Assembly: GCA_008011715.2 (NCBI GenBank) | Contig: CP136508.1 | Location: 4,712,001-4,776,000 of the forward strand | Source: [Empedobacter] haloabium | GTDB lineage: Bacteria; Pseudomonadota; Gammaproteobacteria; Burkholderiales; Burkholderiaceae_D | Direction of reading: 5' to 3' | DNA length: 64,000 bases | Part shown: positions 15,811-27,399 of the stretch, in pieces | Numbering within the stretch: the first letter of the stretch is position 1 | How the letters are laid out: each line of letters begins with the position of its first letter | Notes under the pieces: generated by a model | Told to the model about the DNA's origin: nothing | Databases searched by the model: none | What the model saw: only the letters and a program-made list of their open reading frames with translations | Program-made: the position numbers and the translations under genes

Positions 15811-16473
15811 TCATGCATGTTCGCCCAGCCACTGGTGCAGCTCCGGCACGTTCTTCGCCGAGAACACGGGGCTGCAGGCTGCCAACTGGTCCAGCGGATG
15901 GGCGCCGTACTCGACGGCAATGCCGGCCGCGCCCGCGTTCTGCGCCATCATCAGGTCGTGCGTGGTATCGCCAATCATCACGGTGCGCTTCAGGTCCTGG
16001 CCCAGCTCGCGCGTCAGCTCCTGCAACATGGCAGGGTGCGGTTTCGAAAAAGTTTCGTCGGCGCAACGGGTGGCGTCGAACGTCGCCAGCAGTCCGGCCG
16101 CGTTCAGGGCACGGTTCAGCCCCACGCGGCTCTTGCCGGTGGCGACCGCGAGGAAATAGCCCTGCTGCGACAGGTCCTGCAGCATCTCCCGCACGCCGTC
16201 GAACAGGGTCAGCTCGTGATCCTTGGTCAGGTAATGATAACGGTAGCGCTCCACCATGCGCGGGTGGTATTTCGGATCGACCTCCGGCCCGAGCACGACT
16301 TGCATCGCCTCCGCCAGGCCCAGGCCGATGACGTGCGCCGCCGCTTCGCGGCTGGGAATCGGCAGGCCGAGGTCGCGCGCCGCCGCCTGGATCGACTTGA
16401 CGATCGTGGCGGTGCTGTCCATCAAGGTGCCATCCCAATCGAACACGATCAGGTCAAATTGCTTTCTTGCCAT
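15811..16473 (-). CDS. HAD-IA family hydrolase (phosphoglycolate phosphatase-like)
   Basis: A 220-residue HAD phosphatase. Motif I is VFDWDGTLMDS, motif II the Thr in VATGKSRVG, motif III the Lys in SKPHPAML, and motif IV MIGDTTHDLMMA. The cap domain sits between motifs I and II, as in Gph-type enzymes. ATG 16473 is preferred over a longer frame because GGA lies 5 nt upstream and it starts at MARKQFDLIVFD. It follows rluC by 68 nt. The natural substrate cannot be told from sequence. Confidence 0.9.
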   Translation of the reverse strand: MARKQFDLIVFDWDGTLMDSTATIVKSIQAAARDLGLPIPSREAAAHVIGLGLAEAMQVVLGPEVDPKYHPRMVERYRYHYLTKDHELTLFDGVREMLQDLSQQGYFLAVATGKSRVGLNRALNAAGLLATFDATRCADETFSKPHPAMLQELTRELGQDLKRTVMIGDTTHDLMMAQNAGAAGIAVEYGAHPLDQLAACSPVFSAKNVPELHQWLGEHA

Positions 16474-16541
16474 GTAATCCGGCCGGGCCGGCTCCTGTTG
16501 AGATCGGGACGCGCGGTCCCGGTGAAATCGATGCTTGCTGC

Positions 16542-17573
16542 TCAGCTGCGCGGTTGCCCCAAGCTTACCAAGAATTTTTCGCATTCGGGCGCGAGGGGTG
16601 CGTTCAGCGTCATGATTTTGCCCGTCTCCGGGTGCTTGAACGTGATCTGGTGCGCGTGCAGGAACATCCGCTTCAGGGCGCCGCGCGTGCCGTCATTTTT
16701 CTGTAATGCTTTGTTGAGCGCGAAATCGCCGTACTTGTCGTCGCCTGCGATCGGAAAGCCCGACGATGCAAGGTGAACCCGGATCTGGTGCGTGCGTCCG
16801 GTCTTCAGCTCGGCTTCCAGCAACGCGAAGTTGTCATATTTGCGTAACAAGGTAAACACCGTGTGCGACGGCATGCCATCGGCCTGCACGGAGACGCGGC
16901 GCTCGCCGTCGGCCGTCGTGTATTTGTGCAGCGGCAGCTTGACGTGCTGACGCTGGTTCTTCCAGTCGCCCACGGCCAGGGCCAGGTAGCGCTTGTCCGT
17001 CACGCCGTCGCGCATCTGTTCGTGCAGCGACGTCAGGGCCGAGCGCTTCTTGGCCAGCAGCAACAAACCGGACGTCTCGCGGTCCAGCCGGTGCACCAGC
17101 TCGAGGAACTTCGCGTCCGGCCGGGCCGCACGCAACTGCTCGATGACGCCGAACGACACGCCCGAGCCGCCGTGCACGGCCACGCCGGCCGGCTTGTCGA
17201 CCACCAGCATATGCGCATCCTCGAACACGATGGGAAACTCGGCCGCGGGAACGTTGTTCTCCGCCTTCTCCGCCACCCGTACCGGTGGAATTCGCACCAC
17301 GTCGCCCGCGACCAGGCGGTACAGCTGGTCGATGCGGCCCTTGTTGACCCGCACCTCGCCCGAACGCAGGATGCGGTAGATGTGGCTTTTCGGTACACCT
17401 TTGCAAACACGCAACAGGTAGTTATCTATCCGCTGACCGGCCTCTTCTTCGCCGATCGTGACGAATTGCGCTTGCGGCAGGACTGTGTTGGGGGAAGCCG
17501 CGGCAGGTTTCTGCCCGCCCCTGACGGGGCCGTTTTGCGTTGTCTTCCCAGAAAATCTCTCTAAGTCCTTCAT
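16542..17573 (-). CDS. rluC: 23S rRNA pseudouridine synthase RluC
   Basis: A 343-residue RluA-family synthase expected to modify U955, U2504 and U2580 of 23S rRNA. The S4 domain (AGQRIDNYLLRVCKGVPKSH; GEVRVNKGRI) precedes the catalytic domain with the signature HRLDRETSGLLLLAKKRSAL, where the Asp after HRL is catalytic. The C-terminal block TGRTHQIRVHLASSGFPIAG is typical. It is divergent from rne across a 702-nt spacer, the classic rluC/rne arrangement. The first 30 residues are polar and disordered-looking. Confidence 0.93.
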   Translation of the reverse strand: MKDLERFSGKTTQNGPVRGGQKPAAASPNTVLPQAQFVTIGEEEAGQRIDNYLLRVCKGVPKSHIYRILRSGEVRVNKGRIDQLYRLVAGDVVRIPPVRVAEKAENNVPAAEFPIVFEDAHMLVVDKPAGVAVHGGSGVSFGVIEQLRAARPDAKFLELVHRLDRETSGLLLLAKKRSALTSLHEQMRDGVTDKRYLALAVGDWKNQRQHVKLPLHKYTTADGERRVSVQADGMPSHTVFTLLRKYDNFALLEAELKTGRTHQIRVHLASSGFPIAGDDKYGDFALNKALQKNDGTRGALKRMFLHAHQITFKHPETGKIMTLNAPLAPECEKFLVSLGQPRS

Positions 17574-18275
17574 TTTGAATATATAATCGTTTTGCCGTAG
17601 CGAAGCTGTACTCGAAGTAGTACTTCAAGCTGCTGCAGTGTAAGAAGAAAACCACAATTCTACACAGGGGCGCATCCGCTGGCCTCGCCTGATTGCAAAT
17701 TCAGCGGAAATAAATGTATACGCACATTCGGGCGCGGGTCAGGGTTACGACCTCTGTCGTCATCGGATTATGGCGGCTTGAAAAGCCAGCCGCGCGTTGC
17801 ATTTGCCGCCCGCGAGGCCTGCCTTACCGTAGTACGGCTGTGTTTCGCGGCGACAACTGCCTGCGATCGCGACGGTATTGGACGGCTGCCTCATGCGCCC
17901 GGATGCTGGATTAGATTGGCTGGAATTTAGGATAAGTCCGGCGAGCAAGCACTACAGTCGTTGCTCGCTGGTTGATGGAACCGATAACGCTGCCGTTTCG
18001 CCAGGCGCCATACAAGATGTCCTGGCTCGACGATTTGCGCACGCCCGCATGCGCCCGTCCCGACACGCTCGGTATGACAGGATGAGTTGCAGGTGGTGCG
18101 AACTCGGCAGGACGATCGGCACCATGCGCCCTGCTGCGGCAGCCGCGCCACCGCGCGCTGCCGCACGACGAGGCATTTCTCCACGGCCTCCTTAATTCTC
18201 GCGTATATCCTTGTATGGTTGCCGTTTCCACGGAAGCGGCATTACATGGCCCAAGGGTCGCGGAGTCAAATAAAA
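17574..18275. other. divergent rluC/rne spacer and long rne leader
   Basis: A 702-nt interval without a convincing gene. An AT-rich patch next to the rluC start carries TATAAT at 17582-17587 on the plus strand. A palindrome GAAGTAGTACTTC at 17614-17626 follows. If transcription starts near 17594 the rne leader would be about 680 nt. RNase E controls its own message through the leader in E. coli, and a similar role is possible here. Short open frames (17714-17914, 17878-18195) show no protein-like composition. Confidence 0.5.
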
Positions 18276-21200
18276 ATGAAACGCATGTTGTTCAACGCCA
18301 CGCAGCAGGAAGAGCTGCGCGTGGCGATTGTCGATGGTCAGAAACTGATCGATATCGACATCGAAACCGCCGGACGCGAACAGCGCAAGTCCAATATCTA
18401 CAAAGGCGTCATCACCCGCATCGAGCCGTCGCTGGAAGCCTGCTTCGTCAGTTACGGCGAAGACCGCCACGGTTTCCTCCCGTTTAAAGAAGTTGCCCGC
18501 AGTTATTTCCGCGAAGGCGTCGACGTGCGCAATGCCACCGTCAAGGAAGCGCTGCGCGAAGGCCAGGAAATCATGGTCCAGGTCGAAAAGGAAGAGCGCG
18601 GCAACAAGGGTGCGGCCCTGACCTCGTTCATTTCGCTGGCCGGCCGTTACCTGGTATTGATGCCGAACAACCCGCGCGGCGGCGGCGTGTCGCGCCGCGT
18701 CGAGGGCGAGGAACGCCAGGAACTGCGCGAGACCATGGACAAGCTGGACCTGCCGCAAGGCATGTCCGTGATCGCCCGCACCGCCGGCATCGGCCGCACG
18801 GTCGAGGAACTGCAGTGGGACTTGAATTACCTGATGCAACTGTGGCGTGCGATCGAAGGCGCGTCCAAGGCCGCCTCCGGCGCCTTCCTGATCTACCAGG
18901 AAAGCTCGCTCGTCATCCGCGCCATCCGCGACTATTTCCAGCCTGACATCGGCGAGATCCTGATCGACACCGACGAGATCTACGAACAGGCGCACCAGTT
19001 CATGAGCCACGTGATGCCCGACATGGTGCATCGCGTCAAGCGCTACAGCGACGACGTGCCGCTGTTCTCGCGCTTCCAGATCGAACACCAGATCGAGACG
19101 GCCTACAGCCGCACCGTGCCGCTGCCATCCGGTGGCGCCATCGTCATCGACCACACCGAAGCGCTGGTTTCCGTCGACGTCAACTCGGCCCGCGCCACGC
19201 GCGGCTCGGACATCGAGACGACCGCCTTCCACACCAACTGCGAAGCGGCCGAGGAAGTGGCCCGCCAGCTGCGCCTGCGCGACCTGGGCGGCCTGATCGT
19301 GATCGACTTCATCGACATGGAAGTGGCCAAGAACCAGCGCGAGGTGGAACAGCGCCTGAAGGACGCGCTGCACCATGACCGTGCGCGTGTGCAGATGGGC
19401 AAGATTTCCCGCTTCGGCCTGATGGAACTGTCGCGCCAGCGCCTGCGCCCTTCCCTGTCGGAAGGCTCGCACGTGACGTGCCCGCGCTGCTCCGGCACCG
19501 GCCACATCCGCGATACCGAATCGTCCGCCCTGCAGGTGCTGCGCATCATCCAGGAAGAGGCGATGAAGGAAAACAGCGCCGCCATCCACGTGCAGGTACC
19601 GGTCGACGTGGCCGCCTTCCTGCTGAACGAAAAGCGTGGCGAGGTGCTGAAGATCGAAAACCGCCACCGCATCACCGTGATCCTGGTGCCGAACAAGCAC
19701 CTGGACACGCCGCATTACAAGCTGGAACGCATCAAGCACGACGATCCGCGCCTGGAAGACACGGCCGCCAGCTACACGATGGCCGAGCAGGCCGAGACCG
19801 ACATGGCCTTCGCCAAGCGCCAGAAGGAAGAAGCCAAGCCGCGCCAGGAAGCCGTCGTCAAGACGATCACCCCGAGCCAGCCGGCCCCGATGGTGGACCG
19901 CAAGCCGGCCGAGCCTGTGGCGCCCGTCGCGCCACCGCCGGCACCGGTCGCGGCCCCGCCGGCCGAGCAGGGTTTCTTTGCCAAGCTGGTGTCGTTCTTT
20001 ACCGGCAAGCAGCCGGAACCGGTGGCACCGCCGACCCCGGCGATCGTCGCCAAGCCGGTGGCCCCGAGCGCCGATCGTACCGACAAGAACGCCCGCGGTC
20101 CGCGTGCCCGTGGCCGTAACGGCAAGGGTCCGCGCGAGGAACGCGAGCCGGGCAGCCGCGAGGAAGGCCTGAAGCCGACCGCCGAGGGCCGTCCAGCCCG
20201 TCCGCCGCGCCCGCCGCGCGAGCCGCGTGAGCCACGCGAAGTGCGCGAGCCGCGCGAGGCAGTCGAGGGCCAGGCCGCGCCCGCCGCCCGTGCGGAACGG
20301 CCGGAGCGCGCCGAGCGTCCGGAACGTGCCGAGCGTCCCGAGCGCGCGCCGCGTCCACCGCGCGAGCCACGTGAAGCGCGCGAGCCGCGTGAACCGAAAG
20401 CCCAGCCGGCCGAGGCGAAAGCCGAGGAACTGGCGCTGGCAGCGGCCGGTGTCGGCCCGGTCGGTACGGGCAGCGCCCCGGCCACCGATACGCCGGGCCT
20501 GGTGAAGTCGGCCGGTACCGCCAACGCGGGTCCGGAAGGTGAAGAGTTCGAGGGTGGCGAAGGCGGCGACGAGCCGCGCCGCCGCCGCCGTCGTGGCGGC
20601 CGCAATCGCAACCGCCGCGAGCGCGAAGGCGCCGAGGGCGTCGAGGGTGTCGAAGGCGAAACCGCCTTTGCCGCCGAGGGCGAAGGCGCCGACAAGGCGG
20701 CCATCGTGGCCGTCGCCGTGGCCGAGAACGCCGAGACGACCGCGCCCGTCATCGTGACGCAAGCGCCGGCCGAACCGGCTGTCTCCGCGGCCGAGCCTGC
20801 GGTACAGCCGGCCCCGCAGCCGGCCGAAGCCAAGCCTGAGCAGGCGCCAGCCGTGGCCCAGGCCGCTGATGACGTCATCGTGACGCCGGTTACGCCGCCC
20901 GTTACGCCGCCGGTACTCGCGCCCGTCGCCGCCGAGACGGCCGCACCAGCCCAGGCTGCTGCCCCGGCAGTCGAGCCGGCCGAAGCGGAAATCGTCGAGG
21001 CACCGGCCGCCGAGCCGCTGCCGCCAGTGGTCGAGACGGCGGCGCACGCGCCGATCATCATCCCGGCGCCGGTCGAGGCCGCGCCCGTCGTGGCCGAGGT
21101 ACCGGTCGCGCCGCCAGCCGAAACCAAGGTCGAGGCACCGGCAGTGGCCGAAGTGCGGGAACCTGCGCCGGTACCGGCCGTGGCGGAGGCCAAGGCCGAG

Positions 21201-21464
21201 GCCGTGGCCGAGGCCGCAGTGCCGGCACCTGCGCCAGCACCGGTCCCGATGCAGGCAGCCGCTCCGGCGCCAGCACCCGCGGCCGACCTGGACGCCCTGC
21301 TGGCCTCGGCCGGCCTGACGATGGCATCGACCGACCCGGCCAAGCTGCGCGCCGCGCAGGAAGCGGCCGCCCAGGAAGCGCCACCGGCACCGGTACGGCG
21401 CCAGCGCAAGCCGGCCGCGGTCGTTCCGGACGAGCCGCTGGTACAAGTGTCGACCCGGCAATGA
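18276..21464 (+). CDS. rne: ribonuclease E
   Basis: A 1062-residue endoribonuclease, the core of the RNA degradosome. The catalytic half (1 to about 500) starts [20 protein letters not shown]. It contains the S1 domain ([20 protein letters not shown]), the DNase I-like site ([24 protein letters not shown]) and the zinc-link Cys402/Cys405 (TCPRCSGTG). The C-terminal half is disordered: Arg/Pro/Glu repeats ([14 protein letters not shown]) at about 645-715, an Arg-rich RNA-binding patch ([16 protein letters not shown]) and a long Ala/Pro/Glu tail. ATG 18276 is chosen from the family start, with GGAG 10 nt upstream. An in-frame ATG lies at 18246. Confidence 0.96.
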   Translation: MKRMLFNATQQEELRVAIVDGQKLIDIDIETAGREQRKSNIYKGVITRIEPSLEACFVSYGEDRHGFLPFKEVARSYFREGVDVRNATVKEALREGQEIMVQVEKEERGNKGAALTSFISLAGRYLVLMPNNPRGGGVSRRVEGEERQELRETMDKLDLPQGMSVIARTAGIGRTVEELQWDLNYLMQLWRAIEGASKAASGAFLIYQESSLVIRAIRDYFQPDIGEILIDTDEIYEQAHQFMSHVMPDMVHRVKRYSDDVPLFSRFQIEHQIETAYSRTVPLPSGGAIVIDHTEALVSVDVNSARATRGSDIETTAFHTNCEAAEEVARQLRLRDLGGLIVIDFIDMEVAKNQREVEQRLKDALHHDRARVQMGKISRFGLMELSRQRLRPSLSEGSHVTCPRCSGTGHIRDTESSALQVLRIIQEEAMKENSAAIHVQVPVDVAAFLLNEKRGEVLKIENRHRITVILVPNKHLDTPHYKLERIKHDDPRLEDTAASYTMAEQAETDMAFAKRQKEEAKPRQEAVVKTITPSQPAPMVDRKPAEPVAPVAPPPAPVAAPPAEQGFFAKLVSFFTGKQPEPVAPPTPAIVAKPVAPSADRTDKNARGPRARGRNGKGPREEREPGSREEGLKPTAEGRPARPPRPPREPREPREVREPREAVEGQAAPAARAERPERAERPERAERPERAPRPPREPREAREPREPKAQPAEAKAEELALAAAGVGPVGTGSAPATDTPGLVKSAGTANAGPEGEEFEGGEGGDEPRRRRRRGGRNRNRREREGAEGVEGVEGETAFAAEGEGADKAAIVAVAVAENAETTAPVIVTQAPAEPAVSAAEPAVQPAPQPAEAKPEQAPAVAQAADDVIVTPVTPPVTPPVLAPVAAETAAPAQAAAPAVEPAEAEIVEAPAAEPLPPVVETAAHAPIIIPAPVEAAPVVAEVPVAPPAETKVEAPAVAEVREPAPVPAVAEAKAEAVAEAAVPAPAPAPVPMQAAAPAPAPAADLDALLASAGLTMASTDPAKLRAAQEAAAQEAPPAPVRRQRKPAAVVPDEPLVQVSTRQ

Positions 21465-21483
21465 TGTCTTGATGCCGTAACAG

Positions 21484-21512
21484 AAAGGGAAGCCTCGCGC
21501 TTCCCTTTTTTT
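21484..21512 (+). terminator. rne terminator
   Basis: A perfect 10-bp stem, AAAGGGAAGC / GCTTCCCTTT, with loop CTCGC. It is followed by further T residues and begins 19 nt after the rne stop codon. Confidence 0.9.
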
Positions 21513-21521
21513 CGCCAACCC

Positions 21522-22856
<1,335 letters not shown>

Positions 22857-22870
22857 TTGTAGTAAGAGCA

Positions 22871-23983
22871 ATGACTGAGAAGATTATCATCCTGGCGGAC
22901 GGGCGCGCCCGGGCGCCAGCCATTCCCGCCGCGCTTGAGCCCGCCACGGGAGACCTGCGCGACCGCCTGGCCCGGCCGTTGCACGACCTGCGCATTTCCA
23001 TCACGGACCGTTGCAACTTCCGCTGCGTGTACTGCATGCCGAAGGAAGTATTCGACAAGGATTACCAGTACCTGCCGCATGCGTCGTTGCTGACATTCGA
23101 GGAAATCACGCGGCTGGCGCGCCAGTTCGTGGCCCACGGCGTGGAAAAGATCCGCCTGACCGGCGGCGAACCGCTGCTGCGCAAGAATATCGAGAAGCTG
23201 ATCGGCATGCTGGCCGGGCTGCGCACGGTGCACGGCAAACCGCTCGACCTGACCTTGACGACGAACGGCTCGCTGCTGGCGCGCAAGGCGCAGGCGCTGA
23301 AGGATGCCGGACTGAACCGGGTAACGGTATCGCTGGACGCCATGGACGACGCCGTATTCCGCGCCATGAACGACGTCGACTTCGCCGTCGCGGACGTGCT
23401 GCGCGGCATCGACGCCGCCCATGCGGCGGGCCTGGGGCCCATCAAGGTCAACATGGTGGTCAAGGCCGGCAGCAACGAGCAGGAAATCCTGCCGATGGCG
23501 CGCTACTTCAAGGGCAGCCCGCACATCCTGCGCTTCATCGAGTACATGGACGTGGGCGCGTCGAACGGCTGGAACATGCGTGACGTGATTCCGTCCGCCG
23601 AGATCGTGCGCCGCATTGGCGCCGAGATGCCGCTCGTGCCCGTCGACCCGAACTACACGGGCGAGACGGCCGCGCGCTGGCGCTATGCCGACGGCGGCGG
23701 CGAGATCGGCGTGATCTCCTCCGTCACGCAGGCCTTCTGCAAGGATTGCACGCGGGCACGGCTGTCAACCGAGGGCAAGCTGTATACTTGCCTGTTCGCC
23801 ACGCGCGGCCACGACCTGCGCGCGCTGCTGCGCGAGGGCCGCAGCGACGCCGAGCTGTCGGCCGCCATCGGCGCCGTGTGGCAGGGCCGCACCGACCGCT
23901 ATTCCGAACTGAGAACGACCAACACCGAAGGCCTGTCGCGCACGGGCGAGCGCAAGGTCGAGATGTCCTATATTGGGGGATGA
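22871..23983 (+). CDS. moaA: GTP 3',8-cyclase MoaA
   Basis: A 370-residue radical SAM enzyme for the first step of molybdenum cofactor synthesis. The SAM cluster Cys are 48, 52 and 55 ([10 protein letters not shown]). The second cluster uses Cys290, Cys293 and Cys307 ([15 protein letters not shown]). The protein ends in the essential GG (SYIGG). An N-terminal extension of about 30 residues precedes the core. The start lies 14 nt after the chrA stop. The mobA-moeA fusion begins immediately after its stop, so the two are probably translated from one message. Confidence 0.95.
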   Translation: MTEKIIILADGRARAPAIPAALEPATGDLRDRLARPLHDLRISITDRCNFRCVYCMPKEVFDKDYQYLPHASLLTFEEITRLARQFVAHGVEKIRLTGGEPLLRKNIEKLIGMLAGLRTVHGKPLDLTLTTNGSLLARKAQALKDAGLNRVTVSLDAMDDAVFRAMNDVDFAVADVLRGIDAAHAAGLGPIKVNMVVKAGSNEQEILPMARYFKGSPHILRFIEYMDVGASNGWNMRDVIPSAEIVRRIGAEMPLVPVDPNYTGETAARWRYADGGGEIGVISSVTQAFCKDCTRARLSTEGKLYTCLFATRGHDLRALLREGRSDAELSAAIGAVWQGRTDRYSELRTTNTEGLSRTGERKVEMSYIGG

Positions 23984-23984
23984 T

Positions 23985-25904
23985 TTGACGAGCAGCACCA
24001 ACAGTACCGTCGCCTACGACGATGTCACGGGCCTGATCCTGGCCGGCGGCCGCGGCACCCGCATGGGGCGCGTGGACAAGGGCCTGCAGCCGTTCCGCGG
24101 CGCCACCCTGGCGGGCCATGTGCTGCGCCGGCTGGCGCCGCAGGTGCGCACGGTCGCCATCAATGCCAACCGCAACCAGGAAGCATACGCGGCGCTGGGC
24201 GCGCCCGTGCTGCCGGACGAGCTGACCGGCTTCGAAGGTCCGCTGGCCGGCCTGCAGACGGGCCTGCGCCATTGCGCCACCGACCTGCTCGTCACCGCGC
24301 CGTGCGACTCGCCGTTCCTGCCGTCCGACCTGGTGCAGCGCCTGCGCGACGCGCTGGTGACGCAGGAAGCCGACCTGGCGCTGGCCGTGACGATGGAAGC
24401 GGACGAGGCCGGCGCCGCCCACAAGCAGCCGCACCCCGTGTTCAGCCTGGTGCGCAAGAGCGCGCTGCCGCGGCTGGACGCCTATCTGGCCGAGGGCGGC
24501 CGCCGCATGGACGGCTGGCACAAGTCGATCAAGGTGGCCGAGGTGCTGTTCAACGACGCCAGCGCATTCCGCAACATCAATACGCTGGCCGAGCTGCAAC
24601 AGGAAGAACAGGCGCGCGACGCGGCGCCGACCTTGCAGGACGTGGTCGGCTGCCTGTCCGGCTACGATCCGCACGCGGTGCCCGTCAGCCAGGCCCAGCA
24701 CATCATCCGCGAGTTCATCCAGCCGGTAAAAGCCGTCGAGAAGGTGGCGCTGCGCGCGTCCCTCGGCCGGGTGCTGGCGGCGGACATCGTCTCGCCGATC
24801 AGCGTGCCGGCACACGACAATTCCGCCATGGACGGCTTCGCCTTCGCGGGCGACCAGCTCGATGGCGAACACCCGACCACCTTGCAGGTGATCGGCGCCG
24901 TGTATGCCGGACGGCCATCGGACCTGCGGCCGCAGGCCGGCGAATGCGTGCGCATCATGACGGGCGGTGTCATGCCGCCCGGCTGCGACACCGTGCTGCC
25001 GCAGGAACTGGCCGCCGGCATCACGGACGACCGCGTGACGATCGCGCCGCGCACCGTGAAAACGGGCGACAACCGCCGCTTCAAGGGCGAGGACCTGATG
25101 GCGGGCAGCCCGGCGCTGAAGGCGGGCAAGATCGTGCGTCCGGCCGACCTGGGCCTGATCGCGTCGCTGGGGATCGCCGAGGTGCCCGTGCGCCGGAAAC
25201 TGCGCGTGGCCTTCTTCTCGACCGGCGACGAGCTGCGCTCGATCGGCGAACCGCTCGAGCCCGGCTGCGTGTACGACAGCAACCGCTACACCCTGCACGG
25301 CATGCTGACGCGCCTGGGTGTCGAGCTGGTCGACATGGGCATCGTCAAGGACGACCCGGCGTCGCTGGAAGCTGCCCTGCGCGACGCCTGCGAGAGCGCG
25401 GACGCCGTCATCACGTCCGGCGGCGTCTCGGTGGGCGCGGCCGACTACACCAAGCAGATCATGGCCACGCTGGGCGACGTGACGTTCTGGACGATCGGCA
25501 TGCGCCCGGGCCGCCCGATGGCCTTCGGCAAGATCGGTTCGAACGGCCACAGCGCGTTCCTGTTCGGTCTGCCAGGCAACCCGGTCGCCGTGATGGTCAC
25601 GTTCTACTTCTTTGCCCGCCACGCGCTGCTGCGCATGATGGGCGCCACCGCCAACGACGACCTGCTGGTGCAGGCCCGTTCGTTCGGCCCGATCCGCAAG
25701 AAGCCGGGCCGCACCGAATACCAGCGCGGCATCCTGAGCGTCACTGCGGACGGCGCGCGCGAAGTGCGCATCACCGGCTCGCAAGGCTCGGGCATCCTGC
25801 GCTCGATGGCGGAAGCGAACTGCATGGTGGTGCTGCCGGACCACCAGGGCAATGTGGCGGCGGGCGACCTGGTCGACGTGCTGCTGTTCGAAGGGCTGAT
25901 CTAG
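23985..25904 (+). CDS. fused MobA-MoeA molybdenum cofactor protein
   Basis: A 639-residue single frame joining two cofactor enzymes. Residues about 13-205 are MobA, the guanylyltransferase, with LAGGRGTRMG (19-28), the Lys in VDKGLQPF, and CDSPFLP. Residues about 216-639 are a full MoeA, the molybdotransferase, starting TLQDVVGCLSGYDP. It includes AHDNSAMDGFAF, TGDEL, SGGVSVGAADY and GLPGNPVAVMVTF. Between them is only about ten residues (QQEEQARDAA). TTG 23985 is preferred because GGGGGA lies 5 nt upstream and it directly follows the moaA stop; a TTG at 23973 is in frame. Confidence 0.9.
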   Translation: MTSSTNSTVAYDDVTGLILAGGRGTRMGRVDKGLQPFRGATLAGHVLRRLAPQVRTVAINANRNQEAYAALGAPVLPDELTGFEGPLAGLQTGLRHCATDLLVTAPCDSPFLPSDLVQRLRDALVTQEADLALAVTMEADEAGAAHKQPHPVFSLVRKSALPRLDAYLAEGGRRMDGWHKSIKVAEVLFNDASAFRNINTLAELQQEEQARDAAPTLQDVVGCLSGYDPHAVPVSQAQHIIREFIQPVKAVEKVALRASLGRVLAADIVSPISVPAHDNSAMDGFAFAGDQLDGEHPTTLQVIGAVYAGRPSDLRPQAGECVRIMTGGVMPPGCDTVLPQELAAGITDDRVTIAPRTVKTGDNRRFKGEDLMAGSPALKAGKIVRPADLGLIASLGIAEVPVRRKLRVAFFSTGDELRSIGEPLEPGCVYDSNRYTLHGMLTRLGVELVDMGIVKDDPASLEAALRDACESADAVITSGGVSVGAADYTKQIMATLGDVTFWTIGMRPGRPMAFGKIGSNGHSAFLFGLPGNPVAVMVTFYFFARHALLRMMGATANDDLLVQARSFGPIRKKPGRTEYQRGILSVTADGAREVRITGSQGSGILRSMAEANCMVVLPDHQGNVAAGDLVDVLLFEGLI

Positions 25905-25913
25905 CCACGGCCC

Positions 25914-26031
25914 AGCCCGTGTCCCACCACGGTGTCAGTCACCAAATTAAGACACGGGCTCGGCCATATAAGACGTGGCATACGGATGGGCCCGTGTCCC
26001 ACCGCGGGGTCAGTCACCAAAGTGGGACACG
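25914..26031. repeat. two CGTGTCCCAC...GACACG palindromes
   Basis: Copy 1 (25914-25960) has arms AGCCCGTGTC / GACACGGGCT. Copy 2 (25993-26031) has arms CGTGTCCCAC / GTGGGACACG. Both enclose a GGTGTCAGTCACC or GGGGTCAGTCACC core. They lie between the convergent mobA-moeA and rmuC genes and match copies at 53.2 kb. Confidence 0.85.
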
Positions 26032-26034
26032 AAC

Positions 26035-27279
26035 TCAGCTGTCCCCTTCCGGCAGTTCCAGCTCGCGGCCCAGCAGCATCTGCGCCGCCTCGGCCGGCAG
26101 CGCCTCCACCGATTTGAGCTTGCGCGCCATCTGGCGGCTGCGCACCTCGGCCGACTCGATGTTCTTGGCCGCGCGCTCCAGCGTGGTCTTGGTTGCGGCC
26201 AGCACGTCGCCGAACTTGCCGAATTCCGTCTTCACCGCGCCCAGTACCTGCCACACCTCCGACGAGCGTTTCTCCAGCGCCAGCGTGCGGAAGCCCATCT
26301 GCAGGCTGTTCAGCAGCGCCGTCAGCGTGGACGGCCCGGCGATGCTGATGCGGTTGACGCGCTGCAGCTCGTCGGCCAGCCCGGGGCGGCGCATCACTTC
26401 CGCGTACAAGCCTTCGGTCGGCAGGAACAGGATCGCGAAATCCGTCGTCTGCGGCGGGCAGACGTATTTTTCCGCGATGGTCTTCGCTTCGTTGCGCACC
26501 GCCCGTTCCAGCTCGCGGCCGGCCGCCGCCACGCCGTCCGCGTCGGCGCGCTCGGCCGCTTCCAGCAGGCGCTCGTACTGCTCTTTCGGGAACTTGGCGT
26601 CGATCGGCATCCACACGGGCGCGCCGCCCTCCTTCATGCCGGGCAGCTTCAAGGCGAACTCGACGCGGGCATTGGTGCCGGCCACCGTCTCGACGTTCTT
26701 GGCGTACTGGTCAGGCGTCAGCACCTGCTCCAGCAGCATTTCCAGCTGCACCTCGCCCCAGGTGCCGCGCGTCTTGACGTTGGTGAGCACGCGCTTCAGG
26801 TCGCCCACGCCCAGCGCCAGCTGCTGCATCTCGCCCAGGCCCTGGTGCACCCGCTCCAGGCGGTCGGAGACCTGCTTGAACGATTCCGTCAGGCGCGATT
26901 CCAGCGTGGCATGCAGTTTCTCGTCGACGGTCTGGCGCATTTCCTCCAGGCGCGCGCCGTTATCGGTCTGCAGGTCGCGGATGCGGGTTTCGAGAGTCAT
27001 GCGCACTTCGGCCAGGCGGCGCGCATTCGATTCCGTCAGCACTTCGATCTGGCGGCGCATGCCGTCCAGTTGCTGCACGGTGGCCGCATGGCTTTGGGCC
27101 AGCGTGTGCGTCATTTCCTGACGCTGCGCCTGGGCGGTGGCCTGCAGCTGCAGCCGCACCTCGCGCTCGACGCGGTCGAGCCGCTCGCCGATGTCGCCGC
27201 CGGCGCGCGGGCGCAGCAGCTGTGCCACTTGCAGCAGCAGGATCAGCAGGGTCAGGCCCAGCAGCAAATAGAGTTCCAT
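26035..27279 (-). CDS. rmuC: DNA recombination protein RmuC
   Basis: A 414-residue RmuC-family protein, a membrane-tethered putative nuclease-fold protein that limits inversions at short repeats. An N-terminal membrane anchor (MELYLLLGLTLLILLLQVAQ) is followed by a long coiled coil (about 40-170). The RmuC domain shows TRGTWGEVQLEMLLEQ, PIDAKFPKEQYERL and DFAILFLPTEGLYAEV. ATG 27279 is chosen because GGA lies 7 nt upstream; in-frame ATGs at 27285 and 27297 are possible. It lies downstream of the truncated haemoglobin gene, with palindromes between. Confidence 0.92.
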   Translation of the reverse strand: MELYLLLGLTLLILLLQVAQLLRPRAGGDIGERLDRVEREVRLQLQATAQAQRQEMTHTLAQSHAATVQQLDGMRRQIEVLTESNARRLAEVRMTLETRIRDLQTDNGARLEEMRQTVDEKLHATLESRLTESFKQVSDRLERVHQGLGEMQQLALGVGDLKRVLTNVKTRGTWGEVQLEMLLEQVLTPDQYAKNVETVAGTNARVEFALKLPGMKEGGAPVWMPIDAKFPKEQYERLLEAAERADADGVAAAGRELERAVRNEAKTIAEKYVCPPQTTDFAILFLPTEGLYAEVMRRPGLADELQRVNRISIAGPSTLTALLNSLQMGFRTLALEKRSSEVWQVLGAVKTEFGKFGDVLAATKTTLERAAKNIESAEVRSRQMARKLKSVEALPAEAAQMLLGRELELPEGDS

Positions 27280-27326
27280 CGTCATTTCCACAGTCATAAG
27301 TACTGTGGAAATATACAGCATCCACG

Positions 27327-27399
27327 AAAATGGGGACAGACCCCATTTTTCCGGCAATTTTTTCTCAAAGCAGGGGTCTGTCCCGGGTATTCAACCCGG
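27327..27399. repeat. GGGGACAGACCCC hairpin plus terminator-like foldback
   Basis: The first part is AAAATGGGG / CCCCATTTT with loop ACAGA (27327-27349). Its right flank TTTTTCCGGCAATT equals that of the 30.2-kb hairpin, while the left flank no longer pairs. The second part is AGGGGTCTGTCCC followed by CCGGGT / ACCCGG around the haemoglobin stop codon (27383-27399). Confidence 0.8.

Noticed and set aside
20205..20410. Tandem repeats resembling a CRISPR array
   Set aside because: The periodicity is a coding hexapeptide repeat within rne; there are no unique spacers and no cas genes.
23724..25844. 706-codon minus-strand frame opposite moaA and mobA-moeA
   Set aside because: Same shadow effect, typical Arg/His/Gln/Val-rich composition with no recognisable domain.
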